Of a stretch of 64,000 nucleotides of DNA, positions 1 to 8,567 are shown one piece after another. This DNA comes from Rhodococcus sp. ABRD24 (GTDB lineage Bacteria; Actinomycetota; Actinomycetes; Mycobacteriales; Mycobacteriaceae): the NCBI RefSeq assembly GCF_004328705.1, contig NZ_CP035319.1, forward strand, positions 1,550,001 through 1,614,000. Reading direction: 5' to 3'. A program made the position numbers and the translations under genes. A model generated the notes under the pieces. It was not told the DNA's origin and did no database searches. It saw nothing but the letters and a program-made list of their open reading frames with translations. Within the stretch, counting starts at the first letter, position 1, and each line of letters opens with the position of its first letter.

Positions 1-694
1 GGGCCCAGCCGAACATGCCACGGTTCATCGTCACCGGCGCGCAGATGTCACCGGTCATCAGCGCGAACAGCGCCGCGGTGGCCGGATCCGACTCGTCCTC
101 CGTCCACGGCCGCGCCCACATCCGCACCTGCGGCTCACCCTGCTTGCCACTGAGGAAGTGTGCCGACGACCCGTCCACCCGCAGATCACACCCCTGCGAG
201 ACGTGCACGACCTGGGCCATCGGGTGGTCCTTCGTGAGCACGTGTGCCTCCGCGGGCGGCTCCGCGGGCAGCTGGGCGAGCGACTGCACCTGTGCGTAGT
301 GCGGATCCCCCGAGTCCGGCACTCCGAGGGTCACCGCGGCGTGCACCGCGGGTCGGCCCGCCTGTGACAGTTCGACGTCGACGAGCGAGACCTGACGGCC
401 CCGCTTGCGTACGGTCGCGATGACGTCGACGTCGCCCGGGTCCGGCGCTGCCAGGTAGTTGGCGCTCACCGCGAGCGGCTGCACAGCCGGGTCGACAGTC
501 GTCCCGCCCGGCGCGGTGCCGATCAGTTCCTGCCGCGCCGCCGCCGCACACAGCGCCATCATGCACCCACCGTGCACCTTGGGTCCGATGGTCCAGATGG
601 GGTCGATGTGCGCCCGATACCGGCCGTCACCCTGGGGGGAGACATCGGTCAGGTCCCGGAACGGGTGGGTGGAGATGGAGGTTTCGAGGGTCAC
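1..694 (-). CDS. TesB-like acyl-CoA thioesterase family protein, 3' end cut by window
   Basis: The frame runs from a GTG at 694 off the left edge without a stop, giving about 231 codons. The reading (start VTLETSISTHPFRDL; later IGPKVHGGCMMALCAAAA, and VRMWARPW near the edge) is a two-hotdog thioesterase-superfamily protein of the TesB/PF13622 type, which normally hydrolyses acyl-CoA. The GTG overlaps the TGA of the upstream MerR gene in a GTGA arrangement, so the two are translationally coupled and the regulator probably controls it. The substrate cannot be told from sequence. The C-terminus is missing only because the window ends. Confidence 0.7.
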   Translation of the reverse strand, partial: MTLETSISTHPFRDLTDVSPQGDGRYRAHIDPIWTIGPKVHGGCMMALCAAAARQELIGTAPGGTTVDPAVQPLAVSANYLAAPDPGDVDVIATVRKRGRQVSLVDVELSQAGRPAVHAAVTLGVPDSGDPHYAQVQSLAQLPAEPPAEAHVLTKDHPMAQVVHVSQGCDLRVDGSSAHFLSGKQGEPQVRMWARPWTEDESDPATAALFALMTGDICAPVTMNRGMFGWA

Positions 695-1407
695 TGGTCG
701 TCCTGTTCGTGGGGGTCGGGGGTGGCAACGGTGTCGAAGGTGCGGTCGGCGAACATCCCCGCACCGAGGTCCTGGTGCGCGAGCCGGCGCAGGGCCGCGA
801 GCACGGGTTCGTAGATCACGGTCCCCAGCACCGCGTACTCGACGGCCGATGCGACCGAGTCGGTGGGCATGAGCTGAAGGTCCACCTCGGCAATGGCGCG
901 AACGTGCGGGGCATAGGCGTCGAGCCGTTCGCTGGTCATCGGAATGCCGACATCCTCGGCCGCCGCGAGCGCACGCTCGAGTTGCGCGACCGCCGGATAG
1001 GTGGGGTCGTACACCTGCCCGAGCCGCTCGAGGACCGCACGCGCGCGGGGATACTCGTCGGGGCCCCCGGCCTCGGCCGCGTAGGGCGGCAGCGCGGCCA
1101 GGGCGCGGCCCAAGGTCTCGAAGACGGTGTCCGCCGGGGTGTCGACGAGGCCGACGATGGTGCGAATCCGGTTGATGGGCAGACCCGCGCCCGCGAGCGC
1201 CTTGATCAACGCGAGCCGGCGGACGTGCTCCTCGCCGTACTCGGACTGGGTGGCGCTGCTGGCCGCTCCGGGCATGAGCAGTCCCTCGCGCAGGTAGTAC
1301 TTGACGGTTGCCAGCGGCACGCCGCTCACCACAACCAGCTCGGAGACCCGCACCGCACCCCTTCGTCCGCGACGACTCTTGACACCGGCCCGCAGCGGGT
1401 CGACCAT
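691..1407 (-). CDS. MerR family transcriptional regulator
   Basis: 238 residues. An N-terminal MerR winged helix-turn-helix lies at about residues 19-90, with the characteristic VKYYLREGLL segment at 35-44 and the TQSEYGEEHVRRL wing. The remaining ~150 residues form an all-helical C-terminal domain with no clustered Cys or His, so a metal sensor is unlikely and an organic effector more likely. ATG at 1407 lies just downstream of a near-perfect palindrome (1417-1435), which suggests autoregulation. It is coupled to the thioesterase gene by GTGA and divergent from the membrane protein at 1474. Confidence 0.85.
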   Translation of the reverse strand: MVDPLRAGVKSRRGRRGAVRVSELVVVSGVPLATVKYYLREGLLMPGAASSATQSEYGEEHVRRLALIKALAGAGLPINRIRTIVGLVDTPADTVFETLGRALAALPPYAAEAGGPDEYPRARAVLERLGQVYDPTYPAVAQLERALAAAEDVGIPMTSERLDAYAPHVRAIAEVDLQLMPTDSVASAVEYAVLGTVIYEPVLAALRRLAHQDLGAGMFADRTFDTVATPDPHEQDDQ

Positions 1408-1416
1408 GACGCCTAC

Positions 1417-1435
1417 TGGATAGTTTAACTATCCA
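1417..1435. promoter_or_regulatory. palindromic operator between MerR gene and divergent membrane gene
   Basis: TGGATAGTTTAACTATCCA has two perfect 9-base arms around one central base. It sits 9 bp from the MerR start codon and 38 bp from the divergent start at 1474, so a protein bound here would affect both promoters. The adjacent MerR protein is the obvious candidate ligand. That assignment is inference. Confidence 0.6.
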
Positions 1436-1473
1436 ATTTTGAGTTCAAGCCTAGCGCACCCGAGGAGCTCACC

Positions 1474-1890
1474 ATGGATCCCCTTCTCACGATCGTCGTC
1501 GGCGTCACGGTCCTCACCGTCGTCGGCATTGCCTCCGGCGGCGCGTTCCTGCTCCGCATCCTCACCGGCCATCAGGGCGCGAACGACCTGCAGAAGAGCT
1601 TCTTCCGCGCCGGACATGCTCACGCCGGCGTGCTGGTCACGCTCGGTCTCGTCCTTGCAACCCTGACCGCAGTGGTCGATGCGAGCCGCGGCTGGGCCGC
1701 GGCCGGCGCCATCGCAGTGCTGGTGTCCGCGATCTTCATTCCCGCCGGGTTCTTCCTGTCCGTCCTCGGACGCGATCCGGTGAAGCCCGGGCCGATGCTG
1801 GCCGCGATCTGGGTCGGGGCGGCCTGCCTCGCGGTGGGTCTGGTGATCTCCGGGATCGCGGTGATCAGCGCGGGTGTCTCCGCACTGTGA
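1474..1890 (+). CDS. small integral membrane protein, four predicted helices
   Basis: 138 residues, almost entirely hydrophobic, with four probable transmembrane helices (about 4-27, 47-66, 74-95, 107-133) and a short loop containing GHQGANDLQKSFFRAGHAHAG. The His/Gly-rich segment GHAHAGVL may line a cofactor or ion site, but I recognise no characterised family. ATG at 1474 has GAGGAG seven bases upstream. It is divergent from the MerR regulator across the palindrome, so probably a regulatory target. Confidence 0.7.
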   Translation: MDPLLTIVVGVTVLTVVGIASGGAFLLRILTGHQGANDLQKSFFRAGHAHAGVLVTLGLVLATLTAVVDASRGWAAAGAIAVLVSAIFIPAGFFLSVLGRDPVKPGPMLAAIWVGAACLAVGLVISGIAVISAGVSAL

Positions 1891-1899
1891 CCATGCCGG

Positions 1900-2742
1900 T
1901 CAGTTGAGATGCTTACGCGCGAAGCTCAGCGCCTGCCCGAGCATAGACGCGCGCTCGGACCGGGTACGCGCGTTCTGGGTGTTGATCTCGACCACGGCCT
2001 GCCCGGCGAATCCGCCGTCCACCAGATGGCGGCACACCTCGACACACGGCTGACTGCCGTGGCCGGGAATGAGGTGTTCGTCCACCGAAGCGCCGCGCCC
2101 GTCGGCGAGGTGCAGGTGCGAGAGCCCGCCGCCCATCCGCTCCGCGAGCTCGAGCGCGTCCATACCAGCGGTCGCGGTATGCGACAGGTCGAGCGTGTAA
2201 TGCTGATGACCCGAATCCGTGGGGTCGTACGACGGGCTGAACGCCGACAGCGCCGCACCCGGTCCACCGCGTCGGCGCAGCCGTTCCGCCGACTTCTCCT
2301 TGCCACCGAAGAAGCTGTCCGCCCGCATCGGGAACATGTTCTCGACCGCCACGACAGCGCCGGTCTTCTCCTCGAGCTCCGCCACCTGATCCGCAAAGCC
2401 GTCGGCGTAGCGCCGTTGCCAGCGGAACGGCGGGTGTACCACCACGTTCGACGCGCCCAGCGCCTCGGCCGCGGCCACCGACCGATCCAGCTTCGCGGCG
2501 GGGTCGGCGCCCCACACGCGCTGCGAGATCAGCAAGCACGGAACGTGGACGGCCTGCACGGGGACGGCATACTTGCGCACCAGCTTCTTCACCGCCGAGA
2601 TGTCCTGGCTGACCGACTCGGCCCACACCATCAGCTCGACGCCGTCGTAGCCGACCTCGGCCGCATAGCGGAACGCCGCCTCCGTGTTTTCCGGATAGAC
2701 GGACGCGGTGGACAATCCGACGAGAATCTTCCGGTCCGGCAT
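1900..2742 (-). CDS. sugar phosphate isomerase/epimerase-like TIM-barrel protein (Rv0498-like)
   Basis: 280 residues of the AP-endonuclease-2/xylose-isomerase TIM-barrel fold. Strand-end motifs include VVVHPPF, VAVENMFP, YTLDLSHTATAG, LSHLHLADG and DEHLIPGHG, which carry the Glu/Asp/His residues that bind metal in this family. I chose ATG 2742 over the in-frame GTG at 2757 because GGGGAG lies a good distance upstream of the ATG. It ends the ppx/membrane-protein run, matching the position of Rv0498 in M. tuberculosis. The substrate is unknown. Confidence 0.75.
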   Translation of the reverse strand: MPDRKILVGLSTASVYPENTEAAFRYAAEVGYDGVELMVWAESVSQDISAVKKLVRKYAVPVQAVHVPCLLISQRVWGADPAAKLDRSVAAAEALGASNVVVHPPFRWQRRYADGFADQVAELEEKTGAVVAVENMFPMRADSFFGGKEKSAERLRRRGGPGAALSAFSPSYDPTDSGHQHYTLDLSHTATAGMDALELAERMGGGLSHLHLADGRGASVDEHLIPGHGSQPCVEVCRHLVDGGFAGQAVVEINTQNARTRSERASMLGQALSFARKHLN

Positions 2743-2782
2743 GCGTTCGCTCCCCACGACCTTTCCCTGCGCCGGCGTCCGG

Positions 2783-3745
2783 TCAGCTCGTGCTGAGCAG
2801 GAACGCGAGCGGACCCAATGTCACGAAGACACCCGCCACGACCGCGATCACCAGGCTGGTGATGTCGTCGGTCCGGCGCAGGATCCGCACCATCGCCACC
2901 AGTCCGACGATGACCAGGACCGCCAGGATCAGCGCCACCATCGGCAGCATGTCCCACAGCTTCTCGAAGCCCTTGAACATCAGCGCGCCCGCGACGACGG
3001 CGACGGCGCCCTGCCCCAGCAGAACCGCCCACTGCTTGGCGCCGGAGGCCTCGGGCAGATCGTCGAGGTCATCGAGGTCATCGTCCGCGAGATCCTCGGC
3101 GGACTCGTGCGGATTGTTCGACTGCCGCAGCAGATCTCCGGCAAGGGTCTGGCCGGACAGCAGCCTGGGCTCGGGCTCACTGCTGTGTGCGAAAGCCGGC
3201 GCTGGCGGCGGCGCGAGGACGGTCGTCGCCGTCACGGACTGTCGGTCGGCACGCGGCAGCACCGGGGCGTCGGCTGCTGGAGCATCGTCGGGCTTCGGCT
3301 CGGGCTTGCTCGGCTCGGGCTTGCTCGGCTCAGGTTTGCTCAGCTCCGGCTTGCTCGGCTCCGGCTTGCTCGGCTCCGGCTTGCTCAGCTCCGGCTTGCT
3401 CGGCTCAGGCTTGCTCGGCTCCGGCTTGCTCGGCTCAGGCGCAGCGTCCTCTGCGTCGAGATCGGCAAGGGAGAACACCGCGGTGGCCTCGGGCTCGAGA
3501 GCGGGCGTTTCGGCGACCACCGGGGCGTCGTCGGCGGACGGCTCGGGCTCCGGTTCCGGCTCGGCCGCCGGCGGGCTACCCACGGCCTGGAATTCACCGG
3601 TCAGCTCGGCGACGGAAATGCCGCCCGCGACGCCGCGCCGGCGTCGGCCGCCGCCACCGGCGCCGACCCGCTGACCGTTGCGGGCCAACAGCTCCGCAAC
3701 CGAGATCGATTGGCTGTCTGTGTCGACACCATCGGGCTCCGTCAT
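2783..3745 (-). CDS. repeat-containing membrane protein (Rv0497-like)
   Basis: 320 residues. A long hydrophilic N-terminal part (about 1-210) is rich in Pro, Glu, Ser and Lys, with nine tandem five-residue E-(P/L)-S-K-P units and an acidic run around DDDLDDLDDLPE. Three hydrophobic helices follow near the C-terminus (VLLGQGAVAVVAGALMF; MLPMVALILAVLVIVGLVAM; LVIAVVAGVFVTLGPLAFLL), so the long tail probably projects from the membrane. The start at 3745 overlaps the ppx stop by ATGA. Position and topology match Rv0497, whose function is not established. Confidence 0.75.
   Translation of the reverse strand: MTEPDGVDTDSQSISVAELLARNGQRVGAGGGGRRRRGVAGGISVAELTGEFQAVGSPPAAEPEPEPEPSADDAPVVAETPALEPEATAVFSLADLDAEDAAPEPSKPEPSKPEPSKPELSKPEPSKPEPSKPELSKPEPSKPEPSKPEPKPDDAPAADAPVLPRADRQSVTATTVLAPPPAPAFAHSSEPEPRLLSGQTLAGDLLRQSNNPHESAEDLADDDLDDLDDLPEASGAKQWAVLLGQGAVAVVAGALMFKGFEKLWDMLPMVALILAVLVIVGLVAMVRILRRTDDITSLVIAVVAGVFVTLGPLAFLLSTS
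3301..3435. repeat. nine tandem 15-bp units inside the membrane-protein gene
   Basis: Nine consecutive 15-bp units of the type CNGGCTTGCTCGGCT (plus strand) span exactly 135 bp. Each encodes E-P-S-K-P on the minus strand, with Leu replacing Pro in two units. Units are near-identical at the DNA level, so copy number can change without breaking the frame. Confidence 0.9.
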
Positions 3746-4695
3746 CGAGCGTTCACCACCAGTTCTCCACCCATCTCCGTATCGAGCTTGCGCAGGATCA
3801 GACCTTCCCGCAGCGCCCACGGGCAAATCTCGAGGACGTCGACCCCGAGCGCACGCATGCTGGCCTCCGCAACGAGAGCACCGGCCACGATCTGCTGGGA
3901 GCGGTCGGCACTCACGCCCTCCAATTCTGCACGGTCGGACGCCGTCATCCGCGATATGAACGCAATCAGTTGGCGCAGACCGCTCGCGGTCAGCGTCCGC
4001 GTCACCCGCGGGCCTGCCGTGGACGGCGCCGCACCGGTGAGCCGGGCGAGCGAGCGGAAGGTCTTGGAGGTGCCGACACAACGGTCCGGCTCACCGGCCG
4101 CGCGCAACTGCTTGGCCGGTGCGACCAGTTCGGCGTCGAGCCAGTCCCGCAACACCGCCACGCGACGCTTGCCGGGCGGGTCCTCGGACAACCAGTCGCG
4201 GGTCAGCCGACCTGCGCCGAGCTGAAGCGAGAACGCGGTATCGGGGTCCTCGTCGCCGCCGCACGTCAGTTCCAGCGAGCCGCCGCCGATGTCGATGTTG
4301 AGGATGCGTCCGGCGCTCCACCCGTACCAGCGACGCACCGCGAGGAACGTCAGGCGGGCCTCGTCGACACCGGAGAGCACCTCGAGATTGACGCCCGTTT
4401 CGGCTCGCACCCGGGACAGCACGGCCTCGGAGTTGTTGGCATCGCGCACCGCGGAAGTAGCGAACGCCATCAGTTCACCGCATCCGGAGGACCGGGCGAT
4501 TCCGGAGAAGTCGTTGACCGTCGTCACCAGCCGGTCCGCCCCCTGGGACGTGATGTCACCACGGTCGTCCGTGTTCTCCGCAAGCCGCAGTGTGGCTTTC
4601 GTTGAGCTCATCGGGGTGGGGTGCCCACCACGATGAGCGTCCACTACGAGCAGGTGGACGGTGTTGCTTCCGACGTCGAGTACCCCAAGGCGCAC
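3742..4695 (-). CDS. ppx: Ppx/GppA family exopolyphosphatase
   Basis: 317 residues, the short actinobacterial form. It has the ASKHA phosphatase motifs near the N-terminus ([15 protein letters not shown]), FATSAVRDA, and the phosphate-binding DIGGGSLEL segment, which is what Ppx1 enzymes use to release phosphate from polyphosphate ends or from (p)ppGpp. The start is GTG at 4695. A TACCGT hexamer lies six bases before it, so the mRNA may be leaderless. ATGA coupling joins it to the downstream membrane-protein gene. Order is as for Rv0496-Rv0497, next to senX3-regX3 as in mycobacteria. Confidence 0.88.
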   Translation of the reverse strand: MRLGVLDVGSNTVHLLVVDAHRGGHPTPMSSTKATLRLAENTDDRGDITSQGADRLVTTVNDFSGIARSSGCGELMAFATSAVRDANNSEAVLSRVRAETGVNLEVLSGVDEARLTFLAVRRWYGWSAGRILNIDIGGGSLELTCGGDEDPDTAFSLQLGAGRLTRDWLSEDPPGKRRVAVLRDWLDAELVAPAKQLRAAGEPDRCVGTSKTFRSLARLTGAAPSTAGPRVTRTLTASGLRQLIAFISRMTASDRAELEGVSADRSQQIVAGALVAEASMRALGVDVLEICPWALREGLILRKLDTEMGGELVVNAR

Positions 4696-4728
4696 ACGGT
4701 TACGGTACTGGGTCTACCGTCGGGCACT
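4696..4728. promoter_or_regulatory. compact divergent promoter, ppx / Cys-rich gene
   Basis: Only 33 bp separate the two divergent GTG starts. A TACCGT hexamer, a plausible -10 element, occurs on each strand: plus 4715-4720, eight bases before GTG 4729, and on the minus strand six bases before GTG 4695. Neither gene has a Shine-Dalgarno sequence. This arrangement fits leaderless transcripts, common in actinobacteria; transcription start sites are inferred. Confidence 0.45.
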
Positions 4729-5556
4729 GTGACAGCAGGCAACACCGGCGGCTCCCACAAGATGGTCCCCACGCCGGAAGTGGATCTCGATTTCCCCCGT
4801 GAGTGGATCGAGTTCATCGATCCGGAGAACTCCGAACACACCATCAGAGCCGACATGACGTGGCTACTTTCGCGCTGGACCTGCGTCTTCGGCTCGCCAG
4901 CGTGCCAGGGCACGGTCCCGGATCGCCCCGACGACGGCTGCTGCTCGCACGGCGCGTTCCTGTCCGACGAGGAGGACAAGAACAAGCTCGACGCCTCCGT
5001 GAGGCTGCTCACACCCGCGGACTGGCAGCTGATGGAGAAGGGTCTCGGCAAGAAGGGCTATCTGGAGGAGGACGACCTCGAGGACGAGCCCGCGCTGCGT
5101 ACCCGTCGTTACAAGGGCGCCTGCATCTTCCTGAACCGTCCAGGCTTCGAGGGCGGCATCGGCTGCGCGCTGCACCAGATGGCGCTGCGCAAGGGCATCG
5201 AGCCACTGGAGGTGAAGCCGGACGTGTGCTGGCAGCTGCCGATCCGGCGGACCCAGGAGTGGGTGGACCGCCCGGACGGTGTCCAGATCCTCGAGACCAC
5301 GGTCACCGAGTACGACCGTCGCGGCTGGGGCGAGGGCGGCGAGGATCTCGATTGGTACTGTTCCGGCTCCCCCGACGCGCACGTCGGCACCAAGCCGGTG
5401 TGGCAGTCGTATGCGCCGGAACTCACCGAACTGCTCGGCAAGCCCGCATACGACGTGCTGGCGGCGCTATGTCGGCGCCGAGAGGGTCTGGGCCTGATAG
5501 CGGTGCATCCTGCGACCACTGCCGCTCAGGAAAGAGCACAGCGGTCGCAGGACTGA
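4729..5556 (+). CDS. conserved cysteine-rich protein of unknown function (Rv0495c-like)
   Basis: 275 residues from GTG 4729. An upstream in-frame ATG at 4621 is rejected because it would run back through the ppx start. Eight cysteines at about 52, 59, 71, 72, 132, 146, 167 and 211 lie in spaced motifs ([52 protein letters not shown]). This layout recalls metal or Fe-S-chelating families such as YkgJ or DUF3109, but membership is not certain. It is convergent with regX3 and keeps the Rv0495c position. Confidence 0.75.
   Translation: MTAGNTGGSHKMVPTPEVDLDFPREWIEFIDPENSEHTIRADMTWLLSRWTCVFGSPACQGTVPDRPDDGCCSHGAFLSDEEDKNKLDASVRLLTPADWQLMEKGLGKKGYLEEDDLEDEPALRTRRYKGACIFLNRPGFEGGIGCALHQMALRKGIEPLEVKPDVCWQLPIRRTQEWVDRPDGVQILETTVTEYDRRGWGEGGEDLDWYCSGSPDAHVGTKPVWQSYAPELTELLGKPAYDVLAALCRRREGLGLIAVHPATTAAQERAQRSQD
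5508..5552. terminator. hairpin between convergent Cys-rich gene and regX3
   Basis: Arms at 5508-5521 (TCCTGCGACCACTG) and 5539-5552 (CAGCGGTCGCAGGA) pair over 14 bases with one mismatch, with a 17-base loop. The hairpin lies inside the last codons of the plus gene, which ends at 5556, just before the regX3 stop. It could act for both converging transcripts. There is no clear T-run. Confidence 0.45.
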
Positions 5557-5580
5557 CCCGTCCGTCACGGGAGTGAGCCG

Positions 5581-6270
5581 CTACTCCTCGAGCTTGTAGC
5601 CGAGCCCACGCACCGTCACGAGGTGCTTCGGCTTGCCGGGATCGCCTTCGATCTTCGCGCGCAGCCGCTTGACGTGAACGTCGAGGGTCTTGGTGTCGCC
5701 AACGTAGTCGGCACCCCACACCCGGTCGATGAGCTGTCCACGGGTGAGCACCCGCCCGGAGTTGCGCAGCAGGTACTCGAGCAGATCGAACTCCTTGAGC
5801 GGCAAGGTCACGGGTTCCCCGTCGACGTGCACCAGGTGCCGCTCGACGTCCATCCGCACCGGCCCGGCCTCGAGCACCCCGTCGTCGCCGCCGGATTCCG
5901 GCTCGGTATCGATGCCGCGCCGGAGCACCGCACGGATCCGGGCAATGAGCTCACGCGCCGAGTACGGCTTGGTGACGTAGTCGTCGGCACCGAGTTCGAG
6001 TCCGACCACCTTGTCGATCTCACTGTCGCGGGCGGTGACCATGATGACCGGGACCGACGACTTGGCGCGCAACTGCTTGCACACGTCGGTGCCACTCATA
6101 CCGGGCAGCATGACGTCGAGCAGGACGATGTCGGCGCCGCAGCGGTCGAACTCGGCCAGCGCGGACGGCCCGTCACCGACGACGGTGGTTTCGAAGCCTT
6201 CTTTGCGCAGCAGGAACGCCAGCGGATCGGCCAGCGATTCCTCGTCCTCCACAATCAGCACACGCGTCAA
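5581..6270 (-). CDS. regX3: two-component response regulator RegX3
   Basis: 229 residues. Receiver domain at 1-120 with acidic pocket E8-D9, phosphoacceptor Asp52 ([10 protein letters not shown]) and K in [20 protein letters not shown], then an OmpR/PhoB winged helix with [20 protein letters not shown]. It is very close to mycobacterial RegX3, the phosphate-starvation regulator. The start is TTG at 6270, overlapping the senX3 stop as TTGA, so translation is coupled. Unlike M. tuberculosis, there are no repeats between senX3 and regX3. Confidence 0.95.
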   Translation of the reverse strand: MTRVLIVEDEESLADPLAFLLRKEGFETTVVGDGPSALAEFDRCGADIVLLDVMLPGMSGTDVCKQLRAKSSVPVIMVTARDSEIDKVVGLELGADDYVTKPYSARELIARIRAVLRRGIDTEPESGGDDGVLEAGPVRMDVERHLVHVDGEPVTLPLKEFDLLEYLLRNSGRVLTRGQLIDRVWGADYVGDTKTLDVHVKRLRAKIEGDPGKPKHLVTVRGLGYKLEE

Positions 6271-7514
6271 CGGTTGGCCTCCAAACTCGTTGCCGCGTCG
6301 CTGAGCGTCGCGGCCTTCTTATCGATCATTGCGGGTTTGCGCGTCGCGGCGGGATAGTCCGCCTCGTCGGTGTCGTCGACGGATTCGATATGCGCGGGGA
6401 TGTGCAGCGTGAATGTCGAACCGGTGCCGGGCCGGCTCCACAGGTCGATGGTGCCGTTGTGGTTGGCGGCGACGTGTTTGACGATCGCCAGCCCCAGACC
6501 GGTACCCCCGGTGGCACGGGACCGCGCCTTGTCGACTCGGAAGAAGCGTTCGAAGACCCGCTCCTGGTCTTCCTTCGCGATGCCAATGCCACGGTCGGTC
6601 ACCGAGATCGCGACGTTGTCGCCGCGCATGGATCGGCTCACCGTCACGGGGGTCCCCTTGGGCGAGTATGCGATGGCGTTCTCGACGAGGTTCGACAGCG
6701 CTGTCACCAGCAGCGTCCGATCGCCGAGCACCTCGAGCCCCTTGGGCGGGTCGGCGTGGACCGTGATTTCGGCGGCCTCGGCCGCGACGGTGGAGCGGCG
6801 CAGCGCCTCGGCGACGACATCGTCGACATCGACCACTTCGAGGTCGGGCAGCTTCTCGGCGCCCTGCAGCCGGGACAGCGCGATCAGTTCGGTGACCATG
6901 TTGCCGAGCCGGGAGGACTCGGTGAGCACGCGCTGGCCGAAGTATCGGACCGAATCGGGGTCGTCGGCGGATTCGAGCAGCGCCTCCGCGAGAAGCCCCA
7001 TCGCGCCTACCGGGGTCTTGAGTTCGTGGCTGACGTTGGCGACGAAATCGCGCCGCGTCGCCTCCATGCGTACCTGCTCGGAGTCGTCGTCGGCAAACAC
7101 GACGACGAAGCGGCGGTCCTCTTCGCTGAGCAGGCGGGCGACGCCACGCACCGCGATCTTGTCGCGCCCACGCTGTGCGGCGCGGACGGTGAGATCCACC
7201 TCGACGGGCTCACCGGTCTCGAGGACCTGCGCCGCGGCCACCCACGCTCGGTCGTCGATCATCCGGTTGCTGACCAGCCCGAGTTCCTCGGCGCGCGGAT
7301 TGAACAACACGACATCGTTGAACTTGTCGACAACGGCAATGCCGCTCTCGGAGGCCAGGACGATCAGATCGAGGACCTGAGACATGGTCAGCCCGGACTG
7401 GGCCTGCTGCCGCCGAGCGTGACGGGAGTTGAGGCGGGGCATCAACACCCCGGCGATCAGACCGCCGACGATCGCGGTCGCCACGGCCAACATCACGGCC
7501 TGAACAACAGTCAC
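6267..7514 (-). CDS. senX3: sensor histidine kinase SenX3
   Basis: 415 residues from GTG 7514 ([10 protein letters not shown]), chosen by match to known SenX3 N-termini rather than the longer 7574 start. One N-terminal membrane helix (about 5-25), a PAS-like region at 45-150, H-box [12 protein letters not shown] with His163, N-box [11 protein letters not shown], and G-boxes [10 protein letters not shown] and [11 protein letters not shown]. It phosphorylates RegX3 in response to phosphate limitation in mycobacteria. A terminator separates it from gpmA upstream, so the pair probably has its own promoter near 7520-7620. Confidence 0.95.
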   Translation of the reverse strand: MTVVQAVMLAVATAIVGGLIAGVLMPRLNSRHARRQQAQSGLTMSQVLDLIVLASESGIAVVDKFNDVVLFNPRAEELGLVSNRMIDDRAWVAAAQVLETGEPVEVDLTVRAAQRGRDKIAVRGVARLLSEEDRRFVVVFADDDSEQVRMEATRRDFVANVSHELKTPVGAMGLLAEALLESADDPDSVRYFGQRVLTESSRLGNMVTELIALSRLQGAEKLPDLEVVDVDDVVAEALRRSTVAAEAAEITVHADPPKGLEVLGDRTLLVTALSNLVENAIAYSPKGTPVTVSRSMRGDNVAISVTDRGIGIAKEDQERVFERFFRVDKARSRATGGTGLGLAIVKHVAANHNGTIDLWSRPGTGSTFTLHIPAHIESVDDTDEADYPAATRKPAMIDKKAATLSDAATSLEANR

Positions 7515-7626
7515 ACGTGAATCGTACGTTCGAGTAGCACGACAACGAAGGCGGGTGTGACGGTTTTCTCGCACGTCACGGGCCCGAGAGCTGACGTTTC
7601 CCGGTAGTTCACCTGTCGTTTGCGAA

Positions 7627-7665
7627 AGGCCCCCGCCGCTTCCGGAACGGAAACGGCGGAGGCCT
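7627..7665 (-). terminator. rho-independent-type terminator after gpmA
   Basis: Two 18-base arms (7627-7644 and 7648-7665) pair almost perfectly around a three-base loop. On the minus strand the hairpin ends in GGGGGCCTTTCGC, giving a short T-rich tail. It sits 22 bases past the gpmA stop and upstream of senX3, so it separates the two transcripts. Confidence 0.7.
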
Positions 7666-7686
7666 CTCAGCGTACGAACGGCCGGG

Positions 7687-8433
7687 CTACTTGGCTCCCT
7701 GGTTCGCGACGGCCGCGGCGCCGGCTGCGGCGGCCGCCGGATCGAGGTAGGTACCGCCCGGGTTCAGCGGCACGAGGTTCTCGTCCAGGTCGTAACGCAG
7801 CGGGATACCGGTGGGGATGTTCAGACCCGCAATGTCCTCGTCGGAGATGCCGTCGAGGTGCTTGACCAGCGCCCGCAGCGAGTTGCCGTGCGCGGTGACC
7901 AGGACGGTCTTGCCCGCCTTCAGGTCGGCCGCAATGGTCTCGTCCCAGTACGGGATGAGGCGCTTGACGACGTCGAGCAGGCACTCGGTCAGCGGCACCT
8001 CGGGCAGGTCGGCGTAGCGCACGTCCTGATCCTGGCTGTACTCGCTACCGGCCTCGATCGGCGGCGGCGGGGTGTCGTAGCTGCGGCGCCACAGCATGAA
8101 CTGGTCCTCGCCGAACTCGGCCTTGGTCTGCGCCTTGTTCTTGCCCTGCAGGGCACCGTAGTGGCGCTCGTTGAGCCGCCAGTCGCGGATGACGGGGATC
8201 CAGTGGCGATCACACGCATCGAGCGCGAGGTTCGCGGTGCTGATCGCGCGACGCAGCAGCGACGTGTACAGAACGTCCGGGAGCAGGTTGTGCTCGGCGA
8301 GCAGTTCACCGGCACGCTTGCCCTCGGCCATGCCCTTGTCGGTGAGGTGCACGTCCACCCAGCCGGTGAACAAATTCAGCGCGTTCCATTCGCTCTCGCC
8401 GTGGCGGAGCAGCACAAGTGTTCCGGTACTCAT
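7687..8433 (-). CDS. gpmA: 2,3-bisphosphoglycerate-dependent phosphoglycerate mutase
   Basis: 248 residues, usual for the dPGM family. [12 protein letters not shown] holds the phosphohistidine (His11), and [10 protein letters not shown] and [13 protein letters not shown] carry the other phosphate-pocket residues. It interconverts 3- and 2-phosphoglycerate in glycolysis and gluconeogenesis. I start at ATG 8433; an in-frame extension to 8544 has no homology. The C-terminal tail is Ala/Gly-rich ([16 protein letters not shown]). The mycobacterial orthologue gpm1 likewise lies just before senX3. Confidence 0.95.
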   Translation of the reverse strand: MSTGTLVLLRHGESEWNALNLFTGWVDVHLTDKGMAEGKRAGELLAEHNLLPDVLYTSLLRRAISTANLALDACDRHWIPVIRDWRLNERHYGALQGKNKAQTKAEFGEDQFMLWRRSYDTPPPPIEAGSEYSQDQDVRYADLPEVPLTECLLDVVKRLIPYWDETIAADLKAGKTVLVTAHGNSLRALVKHLDGISDEDIAGLNIPTGIPLRYDLDENLVPLNPGGTYLDPAAAAAGAAAVANQGAK

Positions 8434-8531
8434 GGCGTCAATCCTGGCATGACGTGCTTCCGCGGGCGCGCGAGCCGTCAGGACAGGGCGGTGAGCGGCG
8501 ACGTGACACACCACGAAACGGACATCTAGAA

Positions 8532-8550
8532 TTAGGTTAGGCACACCTAT
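8532..8550. promoter_or_regulatory. IdeR/DtxR iron box
   Basis: TTAGGTTAGGCACACCTAT differs from the 19-bp IdeR/DtxR consensus TTAGGTTAGGCTAACCTAA at only a few positions in the right arm. It lies 18 bp before the binding-protein ATG at 8568, where iron-loaded IdeR would block transcription. Confidence 0.85.
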
Positions 8551-8567
8551 TTTACGAAAGGCTTCCC

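Noticed and set aside
3301..3435. CRISPR-like appearance of the 15-bp repeat block
   Set aside because: Units are tandem without spacers and encode an in-frame peptide repeat.
4621..4728. Upstream ATG extension of the Cys-rich gene
   Set aside because: It would run through the ppx start and its first 36 residues show no conservation pattern; GTG 4729 fits better.
6260..6275. MIRU-type repeats between senX3 and regX3 as in M. tuberculosis
   Set aside because: The genes overlap by four bases, leaving no intergenic space.
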